From an uncultured Peptococcaceae bacterium (GTDB taxonomy: Bacteria; Bacillota; Limnochordia; Darwinibacteriales; Darwinibacteriaceae), in NCBI GenBank assembly GCA_937988745.1, contig CALKAR010000208.1, positions 1-64,000 on the forward strand: a stretch of DNA of 64,000 bases, read 5' to 3'. Positions 9,506 through 18,140 of this stretch are shown piece after piece; positions within the stretch are counted from its first letter, which is position 1; each line of letters opens with the position of its first letter. Position numbers and translations under genes: made by a program. Under the pieces are notes generated by a model. That model saw only the letters and a program-made list of their open reading frames with translations, ran no database searches and had not been told where the DNA came from.

Positions 9506-10600
9506 CTAAGGAATTTCGATGCGGAGCTCCACTTCACCATCGGATTGATAGACGGCTTCTACTGGGACATAATAGCTGCCTTGGAAGCTTACAACCGTCA
9601 GCTGTTGAGGCACCAGCGAATCGCTCTGCACAGCTAGTAGATCTGACAAGCTGTCGACGGGTATATAGACATCCTCATCTATGATCAGTGCGCTTCCCAG
9701 GTATTGTTCACCAAAATAGGCCTGCGGCGAACGCAGCGCAATCTGGGAATCTGCGACCTGCAATGAAAGACCGAGGCGGCCTGCGTATTCCCCTACTTCA
9801 ACGTAGTATTCTCCATTCCACTCCTGCACATGTTTCCCTTCCAGTTCATCACTGAGCGAGGTGGAATAGGGTACATAGAAGCGGCTGCCCACCTTGACCC
9901 CCTGCTGCTTCAGCAGCTCACCATTGTAGTACAAGGGTACAACCAGCGGCAGGCATTCTTCCCGGCCGTTGGCTTCTGCCAGCATCTCTTCTAAAGCGGG
10001 CCAGAAAACGTCGTCCCATCCCCGCTTCTTAATGCCCTCCTCTAATTGCTGTCGAGTAGTGTCAAGGTTATAGATGTCGGGATAAATGGTAACAGTGCGG
10101 TGTCCAAAGATTGGATCTTGTCCAAACAGAACTGTTTGATATAAGAGTTTAACTGGTGTGCCGATCCGCACAAGATCAGCGAGCTCCTCTACATCAGAAT
10201 TGCGCATCCGAATACACCCTGATGATGCCGCTTTACCAATCGAGGCCGGATTGTTAGTTCCGTGGATCCCGTAGCTGGGAAAGCCTAGACCCAACCAGCG
10301 GGTACCCACCGGATTATCTGGGCCAGGTGGAATCGGTTCTAGCCCCCTCTCCCACCAGCGAGGCGGATAATAAGTGGGATCACTGACCTTATTGATAATT
10401 GTCGTTTCGCCCATTTGGGACGGTTTGAGTTCGCTGCCAATACTGATTGGATACGAGCGTACAGCGACTCCGTTTTCATACAAATATAGGGTAAAACCAG
10501 GAATGTTTACGACAACCTCCCGCTGTACAGGCTGGGCGTATGCCAGGCCTGTCCAAACTAAACCCATGCACAGCACCAAAACCAGCACAGTTCTCTGCAT
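9506..10600 (-). CDS. exported L,D-transpeptidase (YkuD domain) with C-terminal stalk-like domain
   Basis: Predicted peptidoglycan cross-linking enzyme acting outside the membrane. Residues 1-23 are a signal peptide. The YkuD domain (about 28-156) has the full active-site signature with HGT at 113 and catalytic Cys129 in SSGCIRMRN. Residues about 210-364 look like copper-amine-oxidase-N-type/stalk modules (repeated 'YIPVDSL', 'YYVPVEAV' strands) often fused to wall enzymes. I chose the ATG at 10600 rather than an upstream in-frame start because GGGAGGG lies 5 bases before it. That site forms the 3' arm of a perfect hairpin (10606-10652), described separately. Confidence 0.9.
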   Translation of the reverse strand: MQRTVLVLVLCMGLVWTGLAYAQPVQREVVVNIPGFTLYLYENGVAVRSYPISIGSELKPSQMGETTIINKVSDPTYYPPRWWERGLEPIPPGPDNPVGTRWLGLGFPSYGIHGTNNPASIGKAASSGCIRMRNSDVEELADLVRIGTPVKLLYQTVLFGQDPIFGHRTVTIYPDIYNLDTTRQQLEEGIKKRGWDDVFWPALEEMLAEANGREECLPLVVPLYYNGELLKQQGVKVGSRFYVPYSTSLSDELEGKHVQEWNGEYYVEVGEYAGRLGLSLQVADSQIALRSPQAYFGEQYLGSALIIDEDVYIPVDSLSDLLAVQSDSLVPQQLTVVSFQGSYYVPVEAVYQSDGEVELRIEIP

Positions 10601-10605
10601 AAAAA

Positions 10606-10652
10606 TCCCTCCCGTCTTGATCATATAACAATTATGTCAAAAACGGGAGGGA
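10606..10652 (-). promoter_or_regulatory. hairpin overlapping the L,D-transpeptidase ribosome binding site
   Basis: Perfect 10-base inverted repeat: TCCCTCCCGT at 10606-10615 and ACGGGAGGGA at 10643-10652 on the plus strand, 27-base loop. Read on the minus strand, its 3' arm is the Shine-Dalgarno of the L,D-transpeptidase and is followed by five T residues that run straight into the ATG. It could be the nrdJ terminator, a translation-masking leader, or both. Confidence 0.7.
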
Positions 10653-10688
10653 ATATTCCAAATTTATCCTAATTTATCCGATATTTAC

Positions 10689-12938
10689 CTAGCTGCACCG
10701 TGAGAAGCCACAGTCAATGCAGGTAGCACAGCCGCTTTCCTGCACCATGGGAGCGCCGCAGTCAGGACACGGGTCGCTCGCATCTCGGGCTACACCATTG
10801 CTGGCCGCTGCAGCTGCTGCCTGGCGAGCTCCCGGACTGTTAGCCGGTCCAGAATGGTGGAGTCCATTCTTGACATAATCATCCAAGACCTGGGCGATCG
10901 CATCAGGACAGGAGAGAATCTGCTGACCATCCTGCCACATTGGATGTGGACACCTGATACCGCGCAGCTGCCGAACAATTTGGCTTGGTTCCACACCGGA
11001 ACGCAGCGCCAGCGAAATCAGGCGTGCATTGGCTTCGGAGAACGCAGCTGCACAGCCTCCGGCTTTACCGATTGTGGTAAACACTTCACAGATACCGTGA
11101 TCGTCTTCATTGATGGTTACGTAGAGAGTACCGCAGCCAGTCTTCATACGTACAGTCTGACCCCGAGTAACCTTCGGCCGCTTGCGTGGATTATGCTTCT
11201 GACCAGAAGCTTCGGCAGGTACCGGTTCGGCCTTAGCCTCGGTTTCTGTCTTCTTATGGCCCACAGTGAGAACTTCGCCCTCTCTAGAACCAGCCCGGTA
11301 GACAGTCACACCCTTACACCCAAGCTCATAGGCCAAGCGGTATACTGTTTCGATATCCTCGCGAGTGGCTTCATTGGGGAAGTTCACCGTCTTGCTGACC
11401 GCATTGTCAGTGTATTCCTGAAAAGCGGCCTGCATCCGGATGTGCCACTCAGGGGTAATCTCATGAGCTGTAACCATTGCACGGCGCAGATGCTCTGGGA
11501 TTTCGCTCAGTCCCTGTACTGAGCCGGTCTCAGCCACAATATCAATCAGCTCTTCTGAATAGAGCCCTTCATCCTTCAGGATCTGCTCAAACATGGCGTT
11601 TACTTCGACTAACCGGTCGTTATCGAGAACATTGCGTGTGAATGCCAGTGCGAAAATTGGCTCAATGCCGCTGGAGCAGCCGGCAATAATCGAAATAGTT
11701 CCGGTTGGTGCGATGGTAGTTACTGTGGCGTTCCGCATTGGGATACCTTTCGCATCAAAAATACTGCCCTTGAAGTTCGGGAAAACTCCGCGCTCTTCCG
11801 CCAGCCGGCTGGAAGCCGCGTGGCTCTTCTCTTGAATAAAGCGCATGATCTCTCTACCGAGTTCTACTCCTTCTTCGCTATTGTAGGGCACCCCGAGTCG
11901 CATCAAAAGATCAGCAAAGCCCATCACACCAAGGCCGATCTTGCGGTTCGCCTTGGTCATTTCCTCGATCGCAGGAATTGGGTAGTTGTTTACTTCGATA
12001 ACGTTGTCCAAGAACCGGACAGCGATATTGATGACTTCCTCCAAACGGTTCCAATTGATCACCCATTCGCCATCGACCTGCTGCAGCATTTTAGCCAGGT
12101 TAATTGAACCGAGATTGCAGCTCTCGTTAGGCAAAAGGGGCTGCTCCCCACAGGGGTTAGTTGCCTCAATTTCGCCAATGTGCGGCGTTGGATTTGCCCG
12201 GTTAATCCGATCAAGGAAGACAATACCTGGTTCACCGTTCTTCCAAGCGCCCTCCACGATCATGTTGAAAACTTCTCTTGCCCGGAGTTCTCCCGTAGGT
12301 TCTCCAGTCCGCGGATTTATGAGAGGATAGGTGGAATCAGACTCGACTGCCTGCATAAACTCTTCGGTTAAGCCTACTGAAATGTTAAAGTTGGTGATCT
12401 CCGCGTTATCGGACTTGCAGGTAATAAACTCCAAAATGTCAGGATGATCTACCCGCAGTATACCCATGTTAGCCCCTCGGCGAGTGCCGCCCTGTTTGAT
12501 CGCGTCAGTAGCCGCATTGAAAGTCTTCAGGAAAGAAATAGGGCCGCTGGCGACGCCGCCAGTAGAGCGTACTACATCGGATTTTGGCCGAAGCCTCGAA
12601 AAGCTAAAGCCTGTACCACCACCTGATTTCTGAATCAAGGCAGTGTTCTTGAGAGTCTCAAAAATGCCTTCCATCGAATCTTCTATTGGCAAGACAAAGC
12701 AGGCAGATAGCTGCTGCAGAGCGCGGCCCGCATTCATCAGCGTGGGACTATTAGGAAGGAATTCAAGGTTGTACATAACCTCAAAGAAGAGCTCCTCCCA
12801 CTTCGGATCGGTCTCGATAGAAGCAATGTTCTTGGCTACCCTGCGGACCATGTCCTCGGGCGTCTCTACAACTTGCCCATCGACCTTGGCAAGGTACCGG
12901 CGTTCCAGAACGGTGCGAGCATTAGCCGTGATCTTCAC
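10689..12938 (-). CDS. nrdJ: adenosylcobalamin-dependent (class II) ribonucleotide reductase
   Basis: Makes deoxyribonucleotides without oxygen dependence, using adenosylcobalamin to start the radical. Seen: N-terminal substrate-site residues around SPTLMNAG and QLSACFVLP, catalytic NPCGEQPLLPNESCNLGSIN in the barrel, and the thiyl/finger region GTISIIAGCSSGIEPIF. The C-terminus has a CxxC...CxxC zinc-like cluster (CPDC, CIDC) and a final Cys for re-reduction. The 749-residue length is normal for the short class II form. A GTG start behind AGAGGGG and a good sigma-A promoter at 12988-13016 support it. A PduO-type cobalamin adenosyltransferase at 29009-29584 could supply its cofactor. Confidence 0.96.
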   Translation of the reverse strand: MKITANARTVLERRYLAKVDGQVVETPEDMVRRVAKNIASIETDPKWEELFFEVMYNLEFLPNSPTLMNAGRALQQLSACFVLPIEDSMEGIFETLKNTALIQKSGGGTGFSFSRLRPKSDVVRSTGGVASGPISFLKTFNAATDAIKQGGTRRGANMGILRVDHPDILEFITCKSDNAEITNFNISVGLTEEFMQAVESDSTYPLINPRTGEPTGELRAREVFNMIVEGAWKNGEPGIVFLDRINRANPTPHIGEIEATNPCGEQPLLPNESCNLGSINLAKMLQQVDGEWVINWNRLEEVINIAVRFLDNVIEVNNYPIPAIEEMTKANRKIGLGVMGFADLLMRLGVPYNSEEGVELGREIMRFIQEKSHAASSRLAEERGVFPNFKGSIFDAKGIPMRNATVTTIAPTGTISIIAGCSSGIEPIFALAFTRNVLDNDRLVEVNAMFEQILKDEGLYSEELIDIVAETGSVQGLSEIPEHLRRAMVTAHEITPEWHIRMQAAFQEYTDNAVSKTVNFPNEATREDIETVYRLAYELGCKGVTVYRAGSREGEVLTVGHKKTETEAKAEPVPAEASGQKHNPRKRPKVTRGQTVRMKTGCGTLYVTINEDDHGICEVFTTIGKAGGCAAAFSEANARLISLALRSGVEPSQIVRQLRGIRCPHPMWQDGQQILSCPDAIAQVLDDYVKNGLHHSGPANSPGARQAAAAAASNGVARDASDPCPDCGAPMVQESGCATCIDCGFSRCS

Positions 12939-12987
12939 TCTAGTCTCATTCCCCTCTTAATACTATATACAGTTAAGTTTCGCTCTA

Positions 12988-13016
12988 AGTATACTACATA
13001 TTGTGTGCTTTGTCTA
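12988..13016 (-). promoter_or_regulatory. sigma-A-type promoter of nrdJ
   Basis: On the minus strand TAGACA (13011-13016) and TATACT (12988-12993) are separated by 17 bases, each differing from consensus at one position. It lies just after the fur terminator and about 50 bases before the nrdJ GTG. Confidence 0.75.
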
Positions 13017-13027
13017 TACAAAAAAGA

Positions 13028-13052
13028 CCTAGGAAGAAAGAATCTTCCTAGG
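13028..13052 (-). terminator. intrinsic terminator of the Fur-family gene
   Basis: Arms CCTAGGAAGA and TCTTCCTAGG with a 5-base loop. On the minus strand the hairpin is followed by TCTTTTTTG, 11 bases after the gene's stop codon. Confidence 0.9.
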
Positions 13053-13062
13053 CCGGTAAAAA

Positions 13063-13488
13063 CTAGCTGACTGAGCCGGTCTTGCTGTTTTGCTCAGCTA
13101 AACACTCTGCACAGACACCATAGAATTCCAACCTGTGTTCCCGCACATGTCCTTGAACTTCTTCCTCGACGTTTTCGTTGAGTTCCCGCATGCACGGAAT
13201 GTCTAGATCCTCGATCTTTCCACATTCATCACAGACAAAATGATAGTGGTTATGCGCTTTGGCGTCATAGCGGGTGTGGCCACTTCCATAGGAGAGTTCC
13301 TGTACCTCACCCATCTCCACTAACGTCTTCAGGTTGCGGTAGATAGTACCCAAGCTAACGTTAGGCATCTCCTTCCGCACCTCCTGGTAGATCCAATCAG
13401 CGGTCGGATGGGTATCAGTGTTCCTGAGAACCCGCAGGATGGCCCCCCGCTGCTTGGTCTTCCGCACAAATCCCCTGGGTTTCGTCAC
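13063..13488 (-). CDS. Fur-family transcriptional regulator (PerR-like)
   Basis: Metal-dependent repressor. The N-terminal winged helix (residues about 5-80) includes TKQRGAILRVLRNTDTHPTAD and the recognition segment VSLGTIYRNLKTL. The C-terminal dimer/metal domain has HNHYHFVCDECG and a second pair CAEC, that is two CxxC structural zinc pairs, as in PerR and Fur of Firmicutes. I placed the start at GTG 13488 because GGAGG lies 8 bases before it and the upstream TTG would put the ribosome site inside the gene; this gives 141 residues. A promoter and a 12-base palindrome at its start suggest autoregulation. The sequence alone does not settle iron, manganese/peroxide or zinc sensing. Confidence 0.88.
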   Translation of the reverse strand: MTKPRGFVRKTKQRGAILRVLRNTDTHPTADWIYQEVRKEMPNVSLGTIYRNLKTLVEMGEVQELSYGSGHTRYDAKAHNHYHFVCDECGKIEDLDIPCMRELNENVEEEVQGHVREHRLEFYGVCAECLAEQNSKTGSVS

Positions 13489-13521
13489 GATAATTACCTC
13501 CAAGATTGCAATACTTAATGT

Positions 13522-13533
13522 TAAGAATTCTTA
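13522..13533 (-). promoter_or_regulatory. candidate Fur/PerR operator (palindrome)
   Basis: Perfect 12-base palindrome TAAGAATTCTTA, embedded in AT-rich sequence with a TTATTATCAT flank resembling a Fur/Per box. It lies where transcription from the fur promoter would begin, so bound repressor would block initiation. The regulator identity is inferred from position. Confidence 0.5.
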
Positions 13534-13538
13534 TTATC

Positions 13539-13567
13539 ATTTTACCATGAGCTCCGGGTTTTCTCAA
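13539..13567 (-). promoter_or_regulatory. sigma-A-type promoter of the Fur-family gene
   Basis: Minus strand TTGAGA (13562-13567), 17-base spacer, TAAAAT (13539-13544). It is back-to-back with the tRNA-Leu promoter. Confidence 0.7.
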
Positions 13568-13577
13568 GAAAAACCTA

Positions 13578-13606
13578 TTGCAAAAGTCCCAGCTTCGTGG
13601 TAATAT
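13578..13606 (+). promoter_or_regulatory. sigma-A-type promoter of tRNA-Leu
   Basis: TTGCAA (13578-13583), 17-base spacer, TAATAT (13601-13606), ending 20 bases before the mature tRNA 5' end. Confidence 0.75.
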
Positions 13607-13626
13607 AAGACATGTCAAACGGACGT

Positions 13627-13712
13627 GCCGAAGTGGTGGAATTGGCAGACACGCACGACTCAAAATCGTGTGAGCTGAGCTCATGAGGGTTCGACTCCCT
13701 CCTTCGGCACCA
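13627..13712 (+). tRNA. tRNA-Leu (anticodon CAA)
   Basis: Class II tRNA of 86 bases. The acceptor stem GCCGAAG pairs with CTTCGGC; discriminator A and encoded CCA follow. The anticodon stem is CACGA/TCGTG with loop CTCAAAA, giving CAA, which reads UUG. A long variable arm (TGAGCTGAGCTCATG) and the TTCGA T-loop are present. It has its own promoter and terminator. Confidence 0.96.
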
Positions 13713-13721
13713 TTTTAGTTT

Positions 13722-13752
13722 CAGCCCAGAATGAATGGCGGCTGTTTTTTTT
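13722..13752 (+). terminator. intrinsic terminator after tRNA-Leu
   Basis: CAGCC (13722-13726) pairs with GGCTG (13740-13744), followed by eight T residues. It ends 5 bases before the stop codon of the convergent AIR-synthase-like gene. Confidence 0.75.
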
Positions 13753-13756
13753 GTGC

Positions 13757-14743
13757 CTAATTTTCGGCTAAAATGCGCCAGAGCTCATCTTGAACAAAGA
13801 GCGGGATTTCCTCTACACGTCCATCTTTACGTACAACACGGCGTGCTTTATCCTCTGTCAATCTGCCAATTATAAAGGCGGGTATCTCCAGGCCCGCCAG
13901 CTCTTCCACGAGTTCACTACCTCGGTCGGTAGCAATCAGCATCGCCCCTGAGGACAGGAGCTTCAGTGGATCAATGGCTAACTTCTCCGCATATGCTTTT
14001 GTCAAATCTGGCACGAACACTCTCTCTTCCCAGATTTCGCATCCCAACGAAGACGCATTGGTCAGCTCTGCAGCGGCTCCTAAGATGCCACCCTCAGTTA
14101 CATCATGCATGGCATGCACTCCAAAGCGGGCCGCATGCACACCTTCTCTCACTACAGATAAGCGGTTACGGAACCAATCAAGTACTGCTGGTGTCACCAT
14201 TGACTTTGGCAGTAGGTCAGGGAAATCCTGTGCTAAAATCAGTGTCCCTTCTATGCCAGCCCCCTTGGTGAGAACCAGATCATCGCCGGGACGGCCGCCG
14301 CTTGAAGTAACAAAACTGCCTTTGGGAGCCCTTCCGATGGCAGTAACTGCCACAACGCATTCGGTAACACGGCTGGTAATCTCTGTATGGCCGCCGATTA
14401 CTTCAACCCCCAAACCAGCAGCGGTGGTTTGAATATCAATCATAATCTCTTGAATCTGGGCTTCTGTAATATCCTCTGGCAGAAGCAGCACCACTTGAAT
14501 CCCCACAGGGCTGCCGCCGCAGGCAGCCACATCATTGCAGGAGACATGGACAGCCAGCTCACCAATGCCGGCCACCGCGCCGGTAATCGGATCGCTAGAT
14601 ATTATACAGACTTCGTCCCCGAAGTCGATTACAGCACAGTCCTCACCTAAACCAGCGTGGACCAGGACATCGTCCCGTTCCACGCTGATATGGGAAAGCA
14701 CTAATTCCTGAAGCAGTTCAGGCGGAAGTTTGCCAACTCGCAT
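13757..14743 (-). CDS. AIR synthase-related protein (HypE-like)
   Basis: Member of the PurM/HypE/ThiL/SelD ATP-binding superfamily. Seen: N-terminal GLGEDCAVIDFGD, which binds metal and ATP phosphate in this superfamily, the ISSDPITG block, NDVAACGGSP, and the C-terminal HDVTEGGILGAAAEL typical of HypE-like proteins. The 328 residues match HypE. However, the C-terminus does not end in the Cys that HypE uses as carrier, and no other hyp or hydrogenase genes are near. It shares one base (TAATG) with the end of pyk, so it is co-translated with glycolytic genes. The substrate is unknown; HypE activity should not be assumed. Confidence 0.8.
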   Translation of the reverse strand: MRVGKLPPELLQELVLSHISVERDDVLVHAGLGEDCAVIDFGDEVCIISSDPITGAVAGIGELAVHVSCNDVAACGGSPVGIQVVLLLPEDITEAQIQEIMIDIQTTAAGLGVEVIGGHTEITSRVTECVVAVTAIGRAPKGSFVTSSGGRPGDDLVLTKGAGIEGTLILAQDFPDLLPKSMVTPAVLDWFRNRLSVVREGVHAARFGVHAMHDVTEGGILGAAAELTNASSLGCEIWEERVFVPDLTKAYAEKLAIDPLKLLSSGAMLIATDRGSELVEELAGLEIPAFIIGRLTEDKARRVVRKDGRVEEIPLFVQDELWRILAEN

Positions 14744-16161
14744 TACTGCACCTCGTGAATCTGAATCAGATTGGTGCTGCCTGCCTTACCCACGCTGACT
14801 CCTGCCACAATAGTAGTGATATCGCCAGCAGAAACCAGGCCGCGCGCCTTGGCCTCTGTAACTGCCTGTTCTAGCATTTCTTCAATTGTTTCTGCTTCTC
14901 CAACCTTCAGAGCATAGACACCCCAGCTGAGAGTAAGCTGTCGAACCACATCAGGATCTGGACTGAGCGCCAGAATTGTGGCCTTCGGCCGAAAGCGTGA
15001 AATCTGACGAGCCGTTGTACCGCTCCGAGTCGAACACAGAATAACATTCACATTTAAGTCAAGTGTCGTCTGACAAGCGGCGGCGCAGATCGCTTCTGCT
15101 ACCTTATTGCGAGTTATGGACAGCTTTTCAGAAAGCAGCGCCTGGTAATCGATGGCCATTTCCATCCGGCGGGCGATCTTGTCCATAACTTGAACAGCTT
15201 TGACAGGATACTTACCCACTGCTGTCTCCCCTGAGAGCATGACACAGTCGGTTCCCTCGAAAATTGCATTGGAAACGTCGGTGACTTCCGCTCTAGTAGG
15301 CCGAGCATTACGAATCATCGAGTCGAGCATCTGGGTAGCAGTAATGACCGGTTTGCCTGCCTCATTACACTTGCGGATCAGCATCTTTTGTGCCAAGGGT
15401 ACTTCTTCTGGTGGAATCTCTACACCCAAGTCACCTCGAGCCACCATAATGCCGTCCGACGCCTGAATGATCTCGTCAATGTTGCGAAGACCCGCTTCGC
15501 TTTCGATTTTGGAAATGATGAGCTGGTTTCCACCAGCCTCTTCAATGATCTTACGGATGGCGTGCACATGTTCTCCCCGCCGCACAAACGAGGCCGCGAT
15601 GAAGTCAACACCATGTTCTACGCCGAACTTGATATCTTCGACATCATCTTCAGTAAAAGGGGGAAGATCCACATCTACCCCAGGCAAACTTACTCCCTTG
15701 CGGGACGTAAGCGGTCCACCTACTACAACTTCACAAATAACCTCAGTGTCTTTAACGTCCCGAACTACAAATTCAATTAAGCCATCATCGATGTAGATGA
15801 CAGAACCAGGTTTGACATCGTTCGGCAGACCGTGGTAATCCACATAACTCCGCTCGGCGTTGCCTAAACACTCTTCTGTCGTAAGAATGTACTGCTGACC
15901 CCGCTCCAGCATTACGCCAGCAGGATCTTCCATACGGCCGAGCCTGATCTTTGGTCCTTGAATATCGAGCAGAATCCCTACGTTTTTGCCCAACTCGTCG
16001 GCAGCTGCCCTCAGCGTCTTGATGCGCGCCAGGTGTTCCTCATATGTACCATGTGAGAAGTTAAGGCGCGCTACATCCATCCCCGCTTCTAAGAGGCTTT
16101 TTACTACCTCCGGGCTCTCGCTTGCCGGACCTATGGTACAGACAATCTTGGTTCTACGCAC
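14743..16161 (-). CDS. pyk: pyruvate kinase
   Basis: Phosphoenolpyruvate plus ADP to pyruvate plus ATP. The sequence begins RRTKIVCTIGPAS, then LNFSHG, the active-site block IISKIES near residue 220, MVARGDLGVE, and the KPVITATQMLDSMI signature. The C-terminal allosteric domain ends LIQIHEV. The GTG at 16161, behind GGGAGGGAG, gives 472 residues, matching the short PykF-type without the extra PEP-utilising domain of Bacillus Pyk; the longer frame has no site. It is 16 bases downstream of pfkA in the acc-pfk-pyk operon. Confidence 0.96.
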   Translation of the reverse strand: MRRTKIVCTIGPASESPEVVKSLLEAGMDVARLNFSHGTYEEHLARIKTLRAAADELGKNVGILLDIQGPKIRLGRMEDPAGVMLERGQQYILTTEECLGNAERSYVDYHGLPNDVKPGSVIYIDDGLIEFVVRDVKDTEVICEVVVGGPLTSRKGVSLPGVDVDLPPFTEDDVEDIKFGVEHGVDFIAASFVRRGEHVHAIRKIIEEAGGNQLIISKIESEAGLRNIDEIIQASDGIMVARGDLGVEIPPEEVPLAQKMLIRKCNEAGKPVITATQMLDSMIRNARPTRAEVTDVSNAIFEGTDCVMLSGETAVGKYPVKAVQVMDKIARRMEMAIDYQALLSEKLSITRNKVAEAICAAACQTTLDLNVNVILCSTRSGTTARQISRFRPKATILALSPDPDVVRQLTLSWGVYALKVGEAETIEEMLEQAVTEAKARGLVSAGDITTIVAGVSVGKAGSTNLIQIHEVQ

Positions 16162-16177
16162 TAAACTCCCTCCCGCG

Positions 16178-17173
16178 TTAGATGGATGATAGGATATTGG
16201 ACAGATGATAGTAATCAAGGTTGACCTGCTTCTCTTGGGCAAGCGCAAACTCTAGATCCCAAGACTTCACCACATGATCAACTTCGCCTACCATCCGGCC
16301 GCTGCGTCCCTGGTAAACCAGTTCCACAGCATGATAAGCCAACCTACTGGCCAGGAGGCGGTCGCGCATCGTTGGAGCACCACCGCGCTGAATATGCCCA
16401 AGAATGGTGATACGTGTATCATATCCAGTGTGCTCTTGGATGTAGCGTCCGATTGCCATAGAGGGGCTGCCGCCAAAATCCTCCAAGCCTCCGTGGCTTG
16501 CACCTTCCGCAACGATAATAATGTTATAAGTCTTACCCTGCTGATTAGCATGCTTAATGTGCTCGCAGACCTTCTCGACGTCATACGGTACTTCAGGGAT
16601 AATGATTACATCGGCACCGCCCGCAAGGCCTGAATACAGGGCAATGTAGCCTGAGTTCCGCCCCATTACCTCGACAACGTATACGCGCTCGTGGGAACTT
16701 GCAGTATCCCGAATCTTATTAACTGCGTCCATCACTGTGTTGACTGCAGTATCAAAACCGATACAGTAGTCGGTGCAGGCGATATCATTGTCGATGGTGG
16801 CCGGAATGCCGATCACTCGGATACCGAGCTTGTCCAGTGCCAGCGCACCTGTAAGAGAACCATCACCACCGATGACAATCAGCGACTCAATGTCATGCTT
16901 CTTCAGCATCTCAACAGCTTTCTGCCGTCCTTCTGGAGTTTTAAACTCATCGGAACGGGCGCTTTTTAGCACGGTACCGCCCCGCTGGATAATTCCAGAT
17001 ACTGATCTGCTGGTCAGCGGTTCGATCTCACCGCGGATTAAACCATGATATCCACGGTAAATGGCCATGGGCTCCATGTTGTAATGAATGGCCGCCCGGA
17101 CCACGGTGCGGATGGCCGCGTTCATACCCGGCGCATCCCCGCCGCTTGTTAAAACACCAACCCGTCTACTCAT
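16178..17173 (-). CDS. pfkA: ATP-dependent 6-phosphofructokinase
   Basis: Fructose 6-phosphate to fructose 1,6-bisphosphate. Seen: TSGGDAPGMNA at the N-terminus, GGDGSLTGA (the Gly after GGD indicates ATP rather than pyrophosphate as donor), catalytic PATIDNDI, EVMGRNSGYIA, and GHIQRGGAPT. It has 331 residues. The ATG at 17173 overlaps the accA stop by 8 bases; upstream in-frame codons lie within accA. It directly precedes pyk. Confidence 0.96.
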   Translation of the reverse strand: MSRRVGVLTSGGDAPGMNAAIRTVVRAAIHYNMEPMAIYRGYHGLIRGEIEPLTSRSVSGIIQRGGTVLKSARSDEFKTPEGRQKAVEMLKKHDIESLIVIGGDGSLTGALALDKLGIRVIGIPATIDNDIACTDYCIGFDTAVNTVMDAVNKIRDTASSHERVYVVEVMGRNSGYIALYSGLAGGADVIIIPEVPYDVEKVCEHIKHANQQGKTYNIIIVAEGASHGGLEDFGGSPSMAIGRYIQEHTGYDTRITILGHIQRGGAPTMRDRLLASRLAYHAVELVYQGRSGRMVGEVDHVVKSWDLEFALAQEKQVNLDYYHLSNILSSI

Positions 17174-18140
17174 GCTTGGGCATCCTTTCTGTCGTAAATT
17201 TTCCGATGGCCCTAAATCGAGCCAGACGCCGTTCAACCAATTCATCTGCGGGAATCTTAGAAATCTCTGCTAAGTAACGGCGTATAAAAGCCCGCATCTG
17301 CTGTCCCATTGTGGCATGGTCCCGATGGGCGCCGCCAATGGGTTCAGTAATAACATCATCAATTATACCAAATTTAAGAAGATCCGCCGGAGTAAGCCGC
17401 AGAAGTTCCGCTGCTTCGGCCGCGCGGGATGAATCACGCCATAAAATCGTTGCACACATCTCAGGGGAAATCACCGAGTACCAAGCATGTTCGAGCATCA
17501 AAATGCGATCACCCACACCGATCGCGAGGGCTCCGCCACTGCCGCCTTCCCCTGTGATTATACATAGGATGGGCGTCTTGAGAAAGGACATCTCTTCGAT
17601 GCATTCGGCGATTACCAACCCTTGGCCCCGCTCTTCAGCCTCAATTCCTGGATAAGCCCCCACAACATCAATAAGTGTAATAATCGGACGATTAAACTTT
17701 TCGGCCTGTTTCATCAAGCGCAGTGCTTTGCGGTAACCTTCCGGATGAGGCAGGCCAAAATTCCGCGCTAAATTTTCCTTGGTATCGCGGCCTTTCTGGG
17801 AACCAATCACAGTCACTGGCTGGCCTTCGAAAAGGCCAATTCCACCAACAATTGCCTTGTCATCGCGATAAGTGCGATCACCATGTAGCTCGTCAAATTC
17901 CTCGAACAGCATCTCAATATAATCCAGCGCCGTGGGGCGCTTAGGATGTCGAGCCATCATCACCCTCTGAAAAGGAGTGAGATTCTCGTAAATTTCTCTG
18001 CGCAGGCGTTCCGCCTTGTTTTCCAGTTCTGAAAGCTCCTTATTAAAATCGATACCCTGGCTCGCTACAAACTTCCGCAGGTCGGCAATGCGCTCCTCAA
18101 GCTCTACTAAGGGCTTTTCCCAATCGTACACCTGAATCAC
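17166..18140 (-). CDS. accA: acetyl-CoA carboxylase carboxyltransferase subunit alpha
   Basis: With AccD forms the carboxyltransferase making malonyl-CoA for fatty acid synthesis. Typical N-terminal helices with RMMARHPKRPTALDYIE, then HGDR, GSQKGRDTKEN, and the oxyanion-hole region TGEGGSGGALAIGVGD...ISPEMCATILWRD. It has 324 residues. The GTG start overlaps the accD stop as GTGA. The biotin carboxylase and carrier genes are not in this window. Confidence 0.97.
   Translation of the reverse strand: MIQVYDWEKPLVELEERIADLRKFVASQGIDFNKELSELENKAERLRREIYENLTPFQRVMMARHPKRPTALDYIEMLFEEFDELHGDRTYRDDKAIVGGIGLFEGQPVTVIGSQKGRDTKENLARNFGLPHPEGYRKALRLMKQAEKFNRPIITLIDVVGAYPGIEAEERGQGLVIAECIEEMSFLKTPILCIITGEGGSGGALAIGVGDRILMLEHAWYSVISPEMCATILWRDSSRAAEAAELLRLTPADLLKFGIIDDVITEPIGGAHRDHATMGQQMRAFIRRYLAEISKIPADELVERRLARFRAIGKFTTERMPKHE

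Noticed and set aside
10854..11522. 222-codon open frame antisense to nrdJ
   Set aside because: Shadow frame of a conserved enzyme gene; no start signal.
13757..14743. selD (selenophosphate synthase)
   Set aside because: The N-terminal Cys/Sec and Lys of SelD are absent and the pattern is HypE-like.
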